From assembly GCA_964570665.1 (NCBI GenBank), contig CAZMZH010000003.1:62001-126000 (forward strand): a stretch of DNA of 64,000 bases, given 5' to 3'. A program made the position numbers and the translations under genes. Below, one piece after another: positions 34,230 to 42,681 of the stretch. This DNA comes from JAJDAT01 sp964570665 (lineage in GTDB: Bacteria; Nitrospinota; Nitrospinia; Nitrospinales; JAJDAT01). Under the pieces are notes generated by a model. It saw only the letters and a list, made by a program, of their open reading frames with translations. It made no database searches and was not told the DNA's origin. How positions within the stretch are numbered: the stretch's first letter is position 1; each line of letters starts with the position of its first letter.

Positions 34230-36734
34230 CTAGGCTTTAAACTGTTCGACCAGGTTTTGAAGTTTACCGGCTAATTTTGTAAGATCGGCCGCCGAGGCTT
34301 CAGTATCCGTAGCCCCCGCATTGGTGTTTTTTGCGGCCTCGGTGACAGAAGCAATATTTTTTGAAATTTCGACGCTTCCCTGAGAAGCGTTCATTACATT
34401 TCGTCTCATTTCAGTGGTTGTTGCAGATTGTTCTTCGACCGCGCTCGCAATAGTGGCTGAAATATCGTTGACCTCGTTGATAACAGTCGTAATGTCTGTT
34501 ATAGAGTTAACGGCTTCGGAAGTATCTGTTTGAATCGCATCAATCTTTTTGCTGATATCTTCAGTTGCTTTACTGGTTTCTTTAGCTAAATCTTTTACTT
34601 CGTTTGCGACCACGGCGAAACCCTTTCCCGCTTCCCCGGCTCTAGCCGCCTCAATAGTGGCGTTAAGGGCCAATAGATTTGTTTGTTCCGCGATAGAATT
34701 AATTACTTTAATTACCTGACCAATTTCTTCGCTACTATCGCCAAGTTTGCTGATAATTGTATTTGTTTTTTGTACGGTTTGGACTGCTGACGAGGCGATT
34801 TGCGCAGCCTTGGCCGAGTTTTCCGCGATTTCTTTTATACTTGCGGCCATTTCTTCCGTACCCGTAGCGACTGTTTCGATGTTACCGCTAACTTCTTCGG
34901 AAGCGCTCGAAACAATCATGGATTGTTTTGCGGTATCTTCGGCGTTGTTATTCATTTGCGAGCTTACTGCGGCCAATTCTTCGGAAGAACTAGCCAATGT
35001 TTGAGCGCTTTCAATAATATTTTCTATGAGTACTTCCTTTTCTGATTCCATTTGCCGTAGGTTTTTAACCATGGTCGACATGGAGCCGGTCAAAGTGCCT
35101 TTACCTTCCGAATTGAGATTTTTATTATGTAAATCGTTATTGGCAATATATTGCGCTTGTGTCGCAGTATCGTTCATCTTTTCGATCATTTTAGTGAAAG
35201 CGTCTCCTAAATCGCCCGAAAATTTTTCTTTTAAAACAGGACTGTCTAAATTATCTTCGGCAATAGCAATGGCCTGAACGGCAAGTTTCCTCATCTTTGT
35301 TGTCAGATCGTCAAAGGCTTCCGCAAGAGTTCCCTGAGTGACCTGGTATTTTAATTCAACAAAATTGCTGGCCTCGTCAAATTCTCTTCCCTGTTTTAAC
35401 GATTCCAACACTTTTTCTGCATTTAGATTGCCTTCTTCTATATCCTTGGCTTGATCAACCAATATGTTCATATTAACGACCATTTTATTACACGCATCGT
35501 TCAATGAACCAATTTCATCTGAGGATTTTACGGGCAAAGATTCGACATCAAAGTTCCCGTCTTTTATTTCCCCTAAAACACCAGTAAGTTTTTGAATGGG
35601 TTTGATTACAAATGTCGTCAAATAAAAACCTAGTAGTAATAAGATAATTAGCGTTAATAGACTAGAAATTAAAACGATGGAGCGGATATTCTTTTGATTC
35701 TCATTGGCTATTTTTGTGAAAACCGAAACGAGTTCGTTGCTTTTAAATCTTAAGTCGTTGGAATTTTTTAATATTTCGCTTTGAGCGATTCTATAATCGA
35801 GGGAATTTACTTGGGAATCAAGAAGGCGATCTATTGAGGCTATGAAAACGTTGTAAGAGTATTCAATGTTTTTAATGGAATTTTTGACGCTCTTAAAAAT
35901 TATGGGTTTCGTTTTTTTGAATTTGGTCAAATTCAGATCGAGTGGGTAAGATCCTCCATTTTTAAAAGCCATTAAAGTTTGGGAAAATATTTTTTTAGCT
36001 TTTTCATATTCATCCAACTTTGGCTGAATTTCTTCTCGCCCAATTTCTAGATCAGAAGAAAAAACCATTTCATACTTTCGAATTCCCAATAGGTCGTTTA
36101 ATTTAAAAGCTTTGCCCATAAGTTGTGTGTGGCAGGAAACACAAGCCTGAGCGGTCGCCCTATCTGCGGTATACATTTGAACATAAAGTTTTCCGCTTCT
36201 TTCCACCACTTTCGAAAACATTTTATTTTTAGAGTTTTTTAAGTGTTCATTGGCTTCCCGATCAACATCTGAATTTAAATTTTGGACGGGGTTGACGGGA
36301 TGCTCGGAAATGATATTGACCGATAGATTACTTCCTTTTCTAAAGTTTTCGTTGACTAAGCGGGCAAATGTAGCGGGAAAAGGAACCGCTGGATGTTCTT
36401 CTCCAGAGGGATTAATACTGATACCCAATTCGATTTTTTTGGCGACTTTTATTACGGACTTTGTATATATAGTCCGCATTTGGGTAATATATTTATCGAT
36501 TTGACCCGTGCTTTGCTCGATACTCTTCAAACGGCTTTTAGCCATGGCATATCCTAAGGCAGATTTTCCCATAGCTTGAGTCAACATACGTTGTCTTCCC
36601 ATCGCGTTTAAAACGGAGGCGTCTTCTTTGGCTTTATCAAGGCTAGATAAAATTACGAAGCTAGCCGCTATCGTTACTAAGAAGGATACGGCAAGAATCG
36701 CGAATAATTTATACTTCAAGTTTAAACGAGCCAT
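34230..36734 (-). CDS. Methyl-accepting chemotaxis protein with periplasmic c-type heme domain
   Basis: 834 residues. TM1 at about 10-30; a periplasmic Tll0287-like (DUF3365) sensor with the heme site ACVSCHTQ (C198, C201, H202); TM2 near 352-375; a HAMP domain beginning KPIQKLTGVLGEI; a HAMP-like continuation (AKDIEEGNLN, AIAEDNLDSP); then the signalling domain with the hairpin tip EQTNLLALNATIEAARAGE and GKGFAVVANEVKDLAKE. MCPs feed CheA/CheW; none of those genes is in the window. The heme suggests a redox or gas signal, as known for other heme-c chemoreceptors. It is a single gene, paralogous to the one at 52809-55177. Confidence 0.93.
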   Translation of the reverse strand: MARLNLKYKLFAILAVSFLVTIAASFVILSSLDKAKEDASVLNAMGRQRMLTQAMGKSALGYAMAKSRLKSIEQSTGQIDKYITQMRTIYTKSVIKVAKKIELGISINPSGEEHPAVPFPATFARLVNENFRKGSNLSVNIISEHPVNPVQNLNSDVDREANEHLKNSKNKMFSKVVERSGKLYVQMYTADRATAQACVSCHTQLMGKAFKLNDLLGIRKYEMVFSSDLEIGREEIQPKLDEYEKAKKIFSQTLMAFKNGGSYPLDLNLTKFKKTKPIIFKSVKNSIKNIEYSYNVFIASIDRLLDSQVNSLDYRIAQSEILKNSNDLRFKSNELVSVFTKIANENQKNIRSIVLISSLLTLIILLLLGFYLTTFVIKPIQKLTGVLGEIKDGNFDVESLPVKSSDEIGSLNDACNKMVVNMNILVDQAKDIEEGNLNAEKVLESLKQGREFDEASNFVELKYQVTQGTLAEAFDDLTTKMRKLAVQAIAIAEDNLDSPVLKEKFSGDLGDAFTKMIEKMNDTATQAQYIANNDLHNKNLNSEGKGTLTGSMSTMVKNLRQMESEKEVLIENIIESAQTLASSSEELAAVSSQMNNNAEDTAKQSMIVSSASEEVSGNIETVATGTEEMAASIKEIAENSAKAAQIASSAVQTVQKTNTIISKLGDSSEEIGQVIKVINSIAEQTNLLALNATIEAARAGEAGKGFAVVANEVKDLAKETSKATEDISKKIDAIQTDTSEAVNSITDITTVINEVNDISATIASAVEEQSATTTEMRRNVMNASQGSVEISKNIASVTEAAKNTNAGATDTEASAADLTKLAGKLQNLVEQFKA

Positions 36735-37182
36735 TAAACCAATCTCCTAATATTGGAGCTACATTAAAGGGAAAACTTAATTACGTGCATTTATTGTCGA
36801 GACTATTCATCTCCATTATTGAGTCCCAAATTCTATGAATTTGTTTTTAACTTAAAAGTTTGTAAAACCAACTTTGGTAGAGCAAATAACTCGATGGTGT
36901 TAAAAAAAGATTTCAACCCACCTTCATTTTTTTAAAGAGGTCTTTAGAGTTGGAAAGAAATTATGTAATAAGGTCTTAGTGTTAGCAACCGCTGAAGACC
37001 TATAAGAAAATGGGTACAATTTCTATGGGAAAATTCCTATGATGTTGGCTTATTGGTATGGATTTGTCGAATTTTTGTTTTATATGTCAAAAATCTCTTA
37101 TTTTTATGGCTGGAGTGATTAAATGCTGGAAAAAAATTCAAAATAAAATCGAACTTATTGGTTTTTCTATTAGAGGTTCAGG
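36735..37182. other. Gene-free region upstream of the heme chemoreceptor
   Basis: 448 AT-rich bases between two minus-strand genes. No convincing reading frame was found; the longest are under 30 codons. An imperfect inverted repeat AGGTCTTAG / CTGAAGACCT lies near 36974-37004 without a T-run. The chemoreceptor promoter should lie near its lower end. Confidence 0.35.
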
Positions 37183-37557
37183 CTAGTTTAGATCGAAATA
37201 TTTTATTTCTTGGCAGGAAGGAAAATCTTTGCTCACTTTTTCCATTAACATTTGGTAGGAGATACTTTGCTCCATTTCCATATCGTCTTGGTCGCCGATA
37301 ACGCATATATAGAGGACTTTGGAATTTAGTTCAGGCAACAAATTACCCATTTGGTTTGCATGACGGCCCATGAAAATCTTTCCATCCCATTCGATAATAT
37401 AATGAAATCCAATTTCCAGAAGGCCATGATCTAAATGACTTTTTTTGATGCTTTCATAGCTTGTTTCGACATTTCCAGTAAAACAAACCACGATAATATC
37501 GGTTGAGGCGCGTTTTATTATTTCAATTTCTTTAGAAAACTTTGATTCGACTTTCAT
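37183..37557 (-). CDS. Degenerate T7-lysozyme-like amidase (amidase_2 fold)
   Basis: 124 residues that follow the N-acetylmuramoyl-L-alanine amidase fold of T7 lysozyme: ASTDIIVVCFTG (T7: ESTDAIFVHCSAT), IKKSHLDHGLLEIGFHYIIEWDGKI read in two parts (SHLDHGLLEIGFHYII, EWDGKIFMGR), and LYICVIGD (T7: IGVCLVGG). The zinc ligands are missing: the first histidine is replaced (VCF for VHC), the catalytic tyrosine of GYHF is Phe (GFHY), and no H/C pair remains near the end. It is most likely a non-catalytic derivative. It has no signal peptide. Its start overlaps the end of the membrane protein gene by four bases, so the two are coupled. Confidence 0.6.
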   Translation of the reverse strand: MKVESKFSKEIEIIKRASTDIIVVCFTGNVETSYESIKKSHLDHGLLEIGFHYIIEWDGKIFMGRHANQMGNLLPELNSKVLYICVIGDQDDMEMEQSISYQMLMEKVSKDFPSCQEIKYFDLN

Positions 37558-38246
37558 TGGCTATGTGAGGAATTAGAATTTTGCTTTTTAGAAGTAAACT
37601 CCGGGCTTATTTTTTCTAATTGATTTTGAAGACTTTCTCCATGTGTTTGGATCCACTGAGAATAACTTTCTGGATAAATGCTAACTATCCAAACATCGGA
37701 TACTTTAGGCGTTTCTATAGTTTCTATACTTCCGTCTAAAATGGCATGCTTAACCTTTTCATAAACTTCAATTTTTGTCTCCCATTGTTGACCGTCTTCA
37801 AAACACTTTAAAATGATTTCTTTGGGTATATGCCCTAGAAACTTTTTATAAACATCAGAAAATAGTTCTACGTTTCCGTAATATTCAAAAACCTCGGCTA
37901 CGCTTTGCTGTCCTAATAATTTTTCTAATATTTCTCGTAAACAGGTGGTTTTATTTATTTGTCTCTTTTGCTTGGCGATATGATCCCTTCTCAAAATCTC
38001 TCGGAAAATTTCAAGTTTTCTTTTTTCTAAAAAAGAATCAAATTCTTTTCGATTAGACAAAATGGGGAGTTGAGTCGATAAGCTCGGTGGTTCGGAAGAA
38101 AACGACTTTGATGATATTTTTTGAGAGGTAAGGCTTTGTTTGGGGGTAAAGCTTTTAGCGAAAGATTTATCGCGACGAATAATAAAAACCAAGTAGCAAA
38201 TTAATAGAGCCATTCCTATTGTTGCAATAGCTATCTTAATTTCCAT
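37554..38246 (-). CDS. Single-pass membrane protein of unknown function
   Basis: 230 residues. An N-terminal helix IAIATIGMALLICYLVFII is followed by a basic, serine-rich linker and a cytoplasmic domain of about 150 residues that I do not recognise (RDHIAKQKRQINKTTCLREI, then VAEVFEYYGNVELFSDVYKK, then WIVSIYPESYSQWIQ). It lies six bases downstream of the larger pentapeptide-repeat gene and overlaps the amidase-like gene by four bases. The four genes from 39774 to 37183 probably form one operon. The membrane anchor could tether the other products. Confidence 0.6.
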   Translation of the reverse strand: MEIKIAIATIGMALLICYLVFIIRRDKSFAKSFTPKQSLTSQKISSKSFSSEPPSLSTQLPILSNRKEFDSFLEKRKLEIFREILRRDHIAKQKRQINKTTCLREILEKLLGQQSVAEVFEYYGNVELFSDVYKKFLGHIPKEIILKCFEDGQQWETKIEVYEKVKHAILDGSIETIETPKVSDVWIVSIYPESYSQWIQTHGESLQNQLEKISPEFTSKKQNSNSSHSQ

Positions 38247-38252
38247 TAAACT

Positions 38253-39209
38253 TTAGTCTCGGTTTTTACATTGATAAGTTTCTTCCGAAGTCCAAAGGAC
38301 TTCAAGGTAAGAGGGAACTTTAGTGAGTTTATCAATGCGAGCCGATTGGATTTGTTCCCACGTTAAATTAACAACGTACCTCAAGATAGCTTTTTGAAGA
38401 TTTGCCCGTTCTAAGATAGCCCCTTGCAAAAAGGCGGAAGAAAGATAAGCCTCTTCTAAATTTGAATCGTTTAAAAAAGCGCCTCGTAGATCGGCTTTGA
38501 AAAAATTAGCTTCTCGGAGGTCGCAATTTCTTAAGTTGGTTTTTCTTAAATCAGTTTCGCTAAAAATGGTTTTTCTTAAATCTTTTCCTGAAAAATCAAT
38601 TTTTCGTAAATTTGCTCCAGACAGATCGACCTCCCGAAGATCGACACCAGAAAAAATCGCCCCTCTTAGATCGGCATTTTGAAATTTAGCGCCATTTAAA
38701 ATAGCTTTTGAAAAATCGGCTTGATTTAATTCAGCGCCCGAAAGATTGGCTCCGGTTAAGTCCGCTTCGGTAAAGTCGGCCTTTTTTAACTTCGCTTCCG
38801 TTAAATCCGCGTTTTTTAAGTTAGCGCTATGAAGCGTTGCGCTTGTTAAATCCGCTTTTTTTAAATTGGCGGAGCTGAGGTTGGCTGAACTGAGGTCGGA
38901 CGTCGATAAATTGCGGCCTTTTAAGTAAGCCCCCTTAAAATTGGCGCCTTCCAAGTTTGCATTTTGTAAAATCGTTCTACTCAAATTAGCTCCTAACAGC
39001 GCGGCTTGAAATAAATTAATCCCGCTTAAATCTTTGCCCGAAAAATTAGCGCCTGGTAGACTGACTTTTGTTAAGTCTGCTCCTTGCAGATTAGCGGTTG
39101 AAATATCTACTTTCAGAAGAATCGCTTGACGTAAATTATAATCTTCTTCTTTTAAGGGGATGCTATACGATTTTGCTTTCTCTCTTAACTCTTTTTCCCA
39201 ATCTTCCAA
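38253..39209 (-). CDS. Pentapeptide-repeat protein (318 residues)
   Basis: Residues about 25-285 consist of consecutive A(D/N)LxX pentapeptides such as ADLTKVSLPGANFSG, SANLKKADLTSATLHSANLK is typical, and ADFTEADLTGANLSGAELNQ. They predict a long right-handed quadrilateral beta helix of over a dozen coils. The C-terminus (LTWEQIQSARIDKLTKVPSYL, then EVLWTSEETYQC) recurs in the smaller pentapeptide protein encoded upstream. There is no signal peptide. Such proteins can mimic DNA (Qnr, MfpA) or serve as scaffolds; neither is shown here. It is first or second in the minus-strand cluster with the degenerate amidase. Confidence 0.9.
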   Translation of the reverse strand: MEDWEKELREKAKSYSIPLKEEDYNLRQAILLKVDISTANLQGADLTKVSLPGANFSGKDLSGINLFQAALLGANLSRTILQNANLEGANFKGAYLKGRNLSTSDLSSANLSSANLKKADLTSATLHSANLKNADLTEAKLKKADFTEADLTGANLSGAELNQADFSKAILNGAKFQNADLRGAIFSGVDLREVDLSGANLRKIDFSGKDLRKTIFSETDLRKTNLRNCDLREANFFKADLRGAFLNDSNLEEAYLSSAFLQGAILERANLQKAILRYVVNLTWEQIQSARIDKLTKVPSYLEVLWTSEETYQCKNRD

Positions 39210-39240
39210 AATTTTTTCCTAACCCATCAAAGGAATGTGA

Positions 39241-39774
39241 CTAATCCTCTTTCTGTTTATGTTGTACCTTTTTGCATTCATATTCGGTTTCGGATGTCCA
39301 AGAAACGCTTATGTAATCTGGCAACTTTGTAGACTTATCGATGAAAGAGGAGTTTAACTGTTCGCAAGATAAGTTTTGAACTTTTGTTAAATCAGCCTTA
39401 CGTAAATCTGTTTTCATTAAATCGGCTCGGGTTAAATTTGCGGCCGTCAAGGTTGCATTTTGCAAATCGCTCCAACGCAGGTTAGCTCCTCTTAAGTTAG
39501 CTTCCGATAGATCGGCCCCTTTTAAATTAGATCTTTTTAAATAAGCTCCGTAGAGATAAGCCTTTTTAAAGATAGCGTTTTGAAGAGAAGCTCCAACCAA
39601 CGCGGTTCCCTTAAGGTTGACTCCAGATAAATTTGCCTGGTTTCCTTCGGTTCCATCGGATTGTAGCCAAATCTTATGAGACTCAAGAATGCTCAATAGC
39701 TCTTCTTTATCGAGTTCTTTATATTTTGCCGGTTGAGATTTATCAGTTTTTTCTACTCCAGTTTCTGATTCCAT
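39241..39774 (-). CDS. Pentapeptide-repeat protein (177 residues)
   Basis: A shorter relative of the neighbouring gene product. Residues 45-140 are pentapeptides (ANLSGVNLKGTALVGASLQN, ADLSEANLRGANLRWSDL). The ends match the larger protein: a charged N-terminal helix (KELDKEELLSILESHKIWL) and the C-terminal module NLSCEQLNSSFIDKSTKLPD with VSWTSETEYECKK. The shared C-terminal module, built around W-T-S-E and a final Cys, is not part of the beta helix and may be a specific interaction site. The gap to the next gene is 31 bases. Confidence 0.88.
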   Translation of the reverse strand: MESETGVEKTDKSQPAKYKELDKEELLSILESHKIWLQSDGTEGNQANLSGVNLKGTALVGASLQNAIFKKAYLYGAYLKRSNLKGADLSEANLRGANLRWSDLQNATLTAANLTRADLMKTDLRKADLTKVQNLSCEQLNSSFIDKSTKLPDYISVSWTSETEYECKKVQHKQKED

Positions 39775-39988
39775 TCAAGAGGCCTTAACTATTGTTGTTT
39801 TAAAGAAGTTCTAAAAGTTTATCGTGAAGCAAATAAAAATAATTCAATTGACCTGATTTCGAAAATAAAGCCTAGATGAGTTCTATTATAGGGCGCTAAG
39901 CAAAAAAATGGATTATAAACTAAAGTTGTTTGAGAATAAGCTGGGAAAGAGTTTAAAACCTGAAGGATAAATTGTTTTGGAGGATAGA

Positions 39989-40561
39989 TTATTTTCTTAG
40001 TTTATTAAAATAGTCATAAGATAAGTTTTGGATCATTTTTAGGTCTTTCGATTGAGTGACTATTTGGTCAATACCTTCTCGAACGTGGTCGTAAGCCGTT
40101 ATAAATTGCCCGAATTCGGTTTTAGCTTCGGCCATGGAATTATTCATTTCGTTTAATCTTCCAATCAAGACGTTAAGCAGGTTTTTGAAAAAACGATTCA
40201 TCACTGCTGTGGGTAATGCGTTACAGAAAAACTGATCCATTTTTAATACCAGTATTTTGTTTTTTGCCACTGCGTTAGTTAGCCTGGGAGTTCCAGTAAT
40301 TAAGGGAACCTCGCCAAATAGCGCTCCGGGCTTTAGCGTGTTTAATTCATGGTCGGGGGCTGATCTTTTTGTGATTGCTATTTCACCTTCCAGTAAGACA
40401 TAAAGTTCTTGGCCAATTTCACCTTCGGCAATAACGCGTTCTCCATTCGTGTAACGGATAATGTTATTTTTAAATTGTCCTAACGTTTTTATTTCGTCTT
40501 CTTCAAACTCTTTGAAGAAGTCCAAGTCTTTAATTAGGTTAAAAAATTCATCTTTATCCAT
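39989..40561 (-). CDS. Cyclic-nucleotide-binding protein (CRP-type sensor domain only)
   Basis: 190 residues: a cNMP-binding beta roll at 10-125 with the phosphate-binding cassette degenerate (LFGEVPLITGTPRLTNAV instead of FGELALLxxxPRxATV: the Arg is kept, Ala-Thr became Leu-Thr). A C-terminal helical stretch (MNRFFKNLLNVLIGRLNEMN) resembles the dimer helix of CRP proteins, but no helix-turn-helix follows. It is therefore a regulator by protein contact rather than a transcription factor. It is a single gene. The window also holds the cNMP fusion protein at 15508, so cyclic-nucleotide signalling appears active. Confidence 0.85.
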   Translation of the reverse strand: MDKDEFFNLIKDLDFFKEFEEDEIKTLGQFKNNIIRYTNGERVIAEGEIGQELYVLLEGEIAITKRSAPDHELNTLKPGALFGEVPLITGTPRLTNAVAKNKILVLKMDQFFCNALPTAVMNRFFKNLLNVLIGRLNEMNNSMAEAKTEFGQFITAYDHVREGIDQIVTQSKDLKMIQNLSYDYFNKLRK

Positions 40562-40734
40562 TATTTTCGGCCAATTTTTTTTAATTGTTAGTCGATTAGC
40601 CCTTATTTTAGCACGAGTAACAGTGGAAATTATTTTTTAAATCAAAAAACGGGCGGGATTGCAGAAATGGATTTCGAATGTACGTCGATCAAATTGAATT
40701 TGGCGTCAAAAAGAAAGTTTTGAGTGAGGATATT

Positions 40735-40974
40735 TTAATTGAGGTAGGTCAGGTCTGGTTCTAGATTGCATTCGGCAACATACGTTCTCCGATTATCATG
40801 GCCTTTTACATGATACCAAGGTTTATCTTTTGGCGGTTTAGAACGAGCCATTGATTGATACCATTCTTCGGTTCCTTTAAAACAAGGATCTACCCAAAGG
40901 ACAATTCCCCGATACTTAAAAAGCTTATGGTGAATAAGCTGTCCAATACAATATTTGGGTTTTGAAGATTCCAT
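40735..40974 (-). CDS. HspQ/YccV-like protein
   Basis: 79 residues of the YccV/HspQ family (hemimethylated-DNA-binding domain): IGQLIHHKLFKYRGIVLWVD matches the family opening, followed by DPCFKGTEEWYQ, PPKDKPWYHV and TYVAECNLE, all diagnostic. In Escherichia coli HspQ is a specificity factor for Lon protease and binds hemimethylated DNA. Size and motifs fit. It is a lone gene with about 170 gene-free bases on each side. Confidence 0.88.
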   Translation of the reverse strand: MESSKPKYCIGQLIHHKLFKYRGIVLWVDPCFKGTEEWYQSMARSKPPKDKPWYHVKGHDNRRTYVAECNLEPDLTYLN

Positions 40975-41156
40975 CAGATTTTTTAGAGGTGAAAATTTTG
41001 ACCAATATATATTAAAAAATGATGGAAGTAAATCCGCCTAATTACTTACTATTTAAAGAAATTATAAATTAAAGAGTTTTTAATAATTGACGTTTTAATC
41101 GGATTAAAATTGTTTGCCCAAGGGTTTTTAAAATTAAGATTCATTTTTAGAAATCC

Positions 41157-42467
41157 TTATAAGTCAAAATTTTGTTTGGATTGGATTTCGATCAATCTTT
41201 CTTTCATTTTTTGATCTTTTTTTATGGAAGGATTAGAAAAATTTTGACCGGCCATTATAGTTTTCATTCTTTGACGCATTTTAGAGATTTCTGAGTTATC
41301 CAAGTCCATAGCTTTATCTTTGTTTGGTTTTACAGTCGGAAGAAGAGGTTCTGAATCTAAATTTTCCAATTCAAATGTTTCTTCGAGTCTTTTTGTTCTG
41401 TAAGTCGCTATTAGTTTTGCAATCGCTTGCCGTCTCATTTCCGGAGATACATTAAGTTGATTGTTTTTAATCAATCGTTTTACCGAAGCTTGGGCTCTTT
41501 GGTAATCTTCTTCCCATGGAACTGAATTCAATTTGGAATTAGAGTCTGTGAGAGATTGTTTGAGGTTAGATAATTCGGAATCGATTAAATCCATTTTTAT
41601 TTTTTTGTTAATGCCTGTTTTATTTTTCTGTGATTTAGAGCGTAAATTTTTTAATGCCATTAATCGTTCCTGTCTTTTGTTTCTATACCTATTTATCAAC
41701 TTTGTAATCGCAAGACGTCTCATTTCCGACGATATTTCAAGCTGGTTATTTTCTATCAATCGATCTACCGCAATTTGAGCTTTTTGAAAATCTTTTTCCC
41801 ATGGGACGAGTGGCAATTGAGATTCGGGGTCTTCGAGATAATTTTTCATTCGTTCCATTATTAAAGACCATTCTTTTTGTTTGATCTTATTACGGGCTTC
41901 TTCTGCGGCGGCTCGTTTTTCAAGTTCTATCATTATTTTTGCTTTTTGGCTTTCAATTCGTTTTCGCTCAATCTCTGCATCAGTAATACGTTTGGTTTTA
42001 TATCCTTGCATCAGTTTTTTGATTGTCTCTTGACGATTTAGATCGGGTATTTCTAGATTTCGGTAAGAAACCAGGCGAGTTAAGGCTTCTTCCGCTCGTT
42101 CTCTTTCGCTATCGCCTTTTTTTATTTCTTCGCGTTCGTCTAAAAATAAGGTCAAAGTCCCATTTTTAGGTTTTTTTCTAGGGAAATTTGCTTTTACCAG
42201 ATGAAAACCATGAGAAGAGTAATACCCCTCTGTTTCAGCAATTAGAAGTTCGCGCATGAGGCCATTCATTTGAACTCCGTTACCGAGCGCTGATGATTTG
42301 GCTAATGAGCGGTCGTCAAGGATCACATTTCCTTCTAGCTTTATTTTTGTCGCCACCATTCTTTGACCTTTATTGACACGTTGAGCGGATGATTCGGTGG
42401 CAATAAAAAATGTTAGGCAGGTAGCAAAAAAGAGAGAAAATGTTAGCGAAAAGCGTTTAAAAATCAT
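41157..42467 (-). CDS. Exported protein with one POTRA-like domain and three helical repeats
   Basis: 436 residues with a signal peptide (FSLFFATCLTFFIATESSA). Residues 37-112 look like a POTRA domain of the TpsB/ShlB type: IKLEGNVILDDRSL, then LLIAETEGYYSSHGFHLVKANFP and NGTLTLFLDE. No beta barrel follows. Instead there are three similar 30-residue units at 131-160, 236-265 and 331-360 (RLIENNQLEISSEMRRLAI with KLI-x-Y-x-KR) separated by charged coiled coil. PWEKDFQKAQ and PWEEDYQRAQ precede units 2 and 3. The combination is unfamiliar to me. A periplasmic chaperone-like or adaptor role is possible. Divergent from the malic enzyme gene. Confidence 0.65.
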   Translation of the reverse strand: MIFKRFSLTFSLFFATCLTFFIATESSAQRVNKGQRMVATKIKLEGNVILDDRSLAKSSALGNGVQMNGLMRELLIAETEGYYSSHGFHLVKANFPRKKPKNGTLTLFLDEREEIKKGDSERERAEEALTRLVSYRNLEIPDLNRQETIKKLMQGYKTKRITDAEIERKRIESQKAKIMIELEKRAAAEEARNKIKQKEWSLIMERMKNYLEDPESQLPLVPWEKDFQKAQIAVDRLIENNQLEISSEMRRLAITKLINRYRNKRQERLMALKNLRSKSQKNKTGINKKIKMDLIDSELSNLKQSLTDSNSKLNSVPWEEDYQRAQASVKRLIKNNQLNVSPEMRRQAIAKLIATYRTKRLEETFELENLDSEPLLPTVKPNKDKAMDLDNSEISKMRQRMKTIMAGQNFSNPSIKKDQKMKERLIEIQSKQNFDL

Positions 42468-42681
42468 GGTTTATGATATGGATAATATTTGAATGATAAT
42501 AATATTCTGTATAATAGGCAGTATCGGAATAATCGAGAAAAATCTTAATATCAACACCTTATGTGTAAACGTTAAGTTATTTAAATTTTAGAATATTTTT
42601 TAATTACTATTCAAGGTGATTTGGAATGTTAAATTTCTACACCCGCTAATATTTCCCGCAGTTTATTTTTTAGGAGACAAA

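Noticed and set aside
42616..42681. Upstream extension of the malic enzyme frame (22 codons)
   Set aside because: The ATG at 42682 has a good ribosome-binding site and gives the usual N-terminus.
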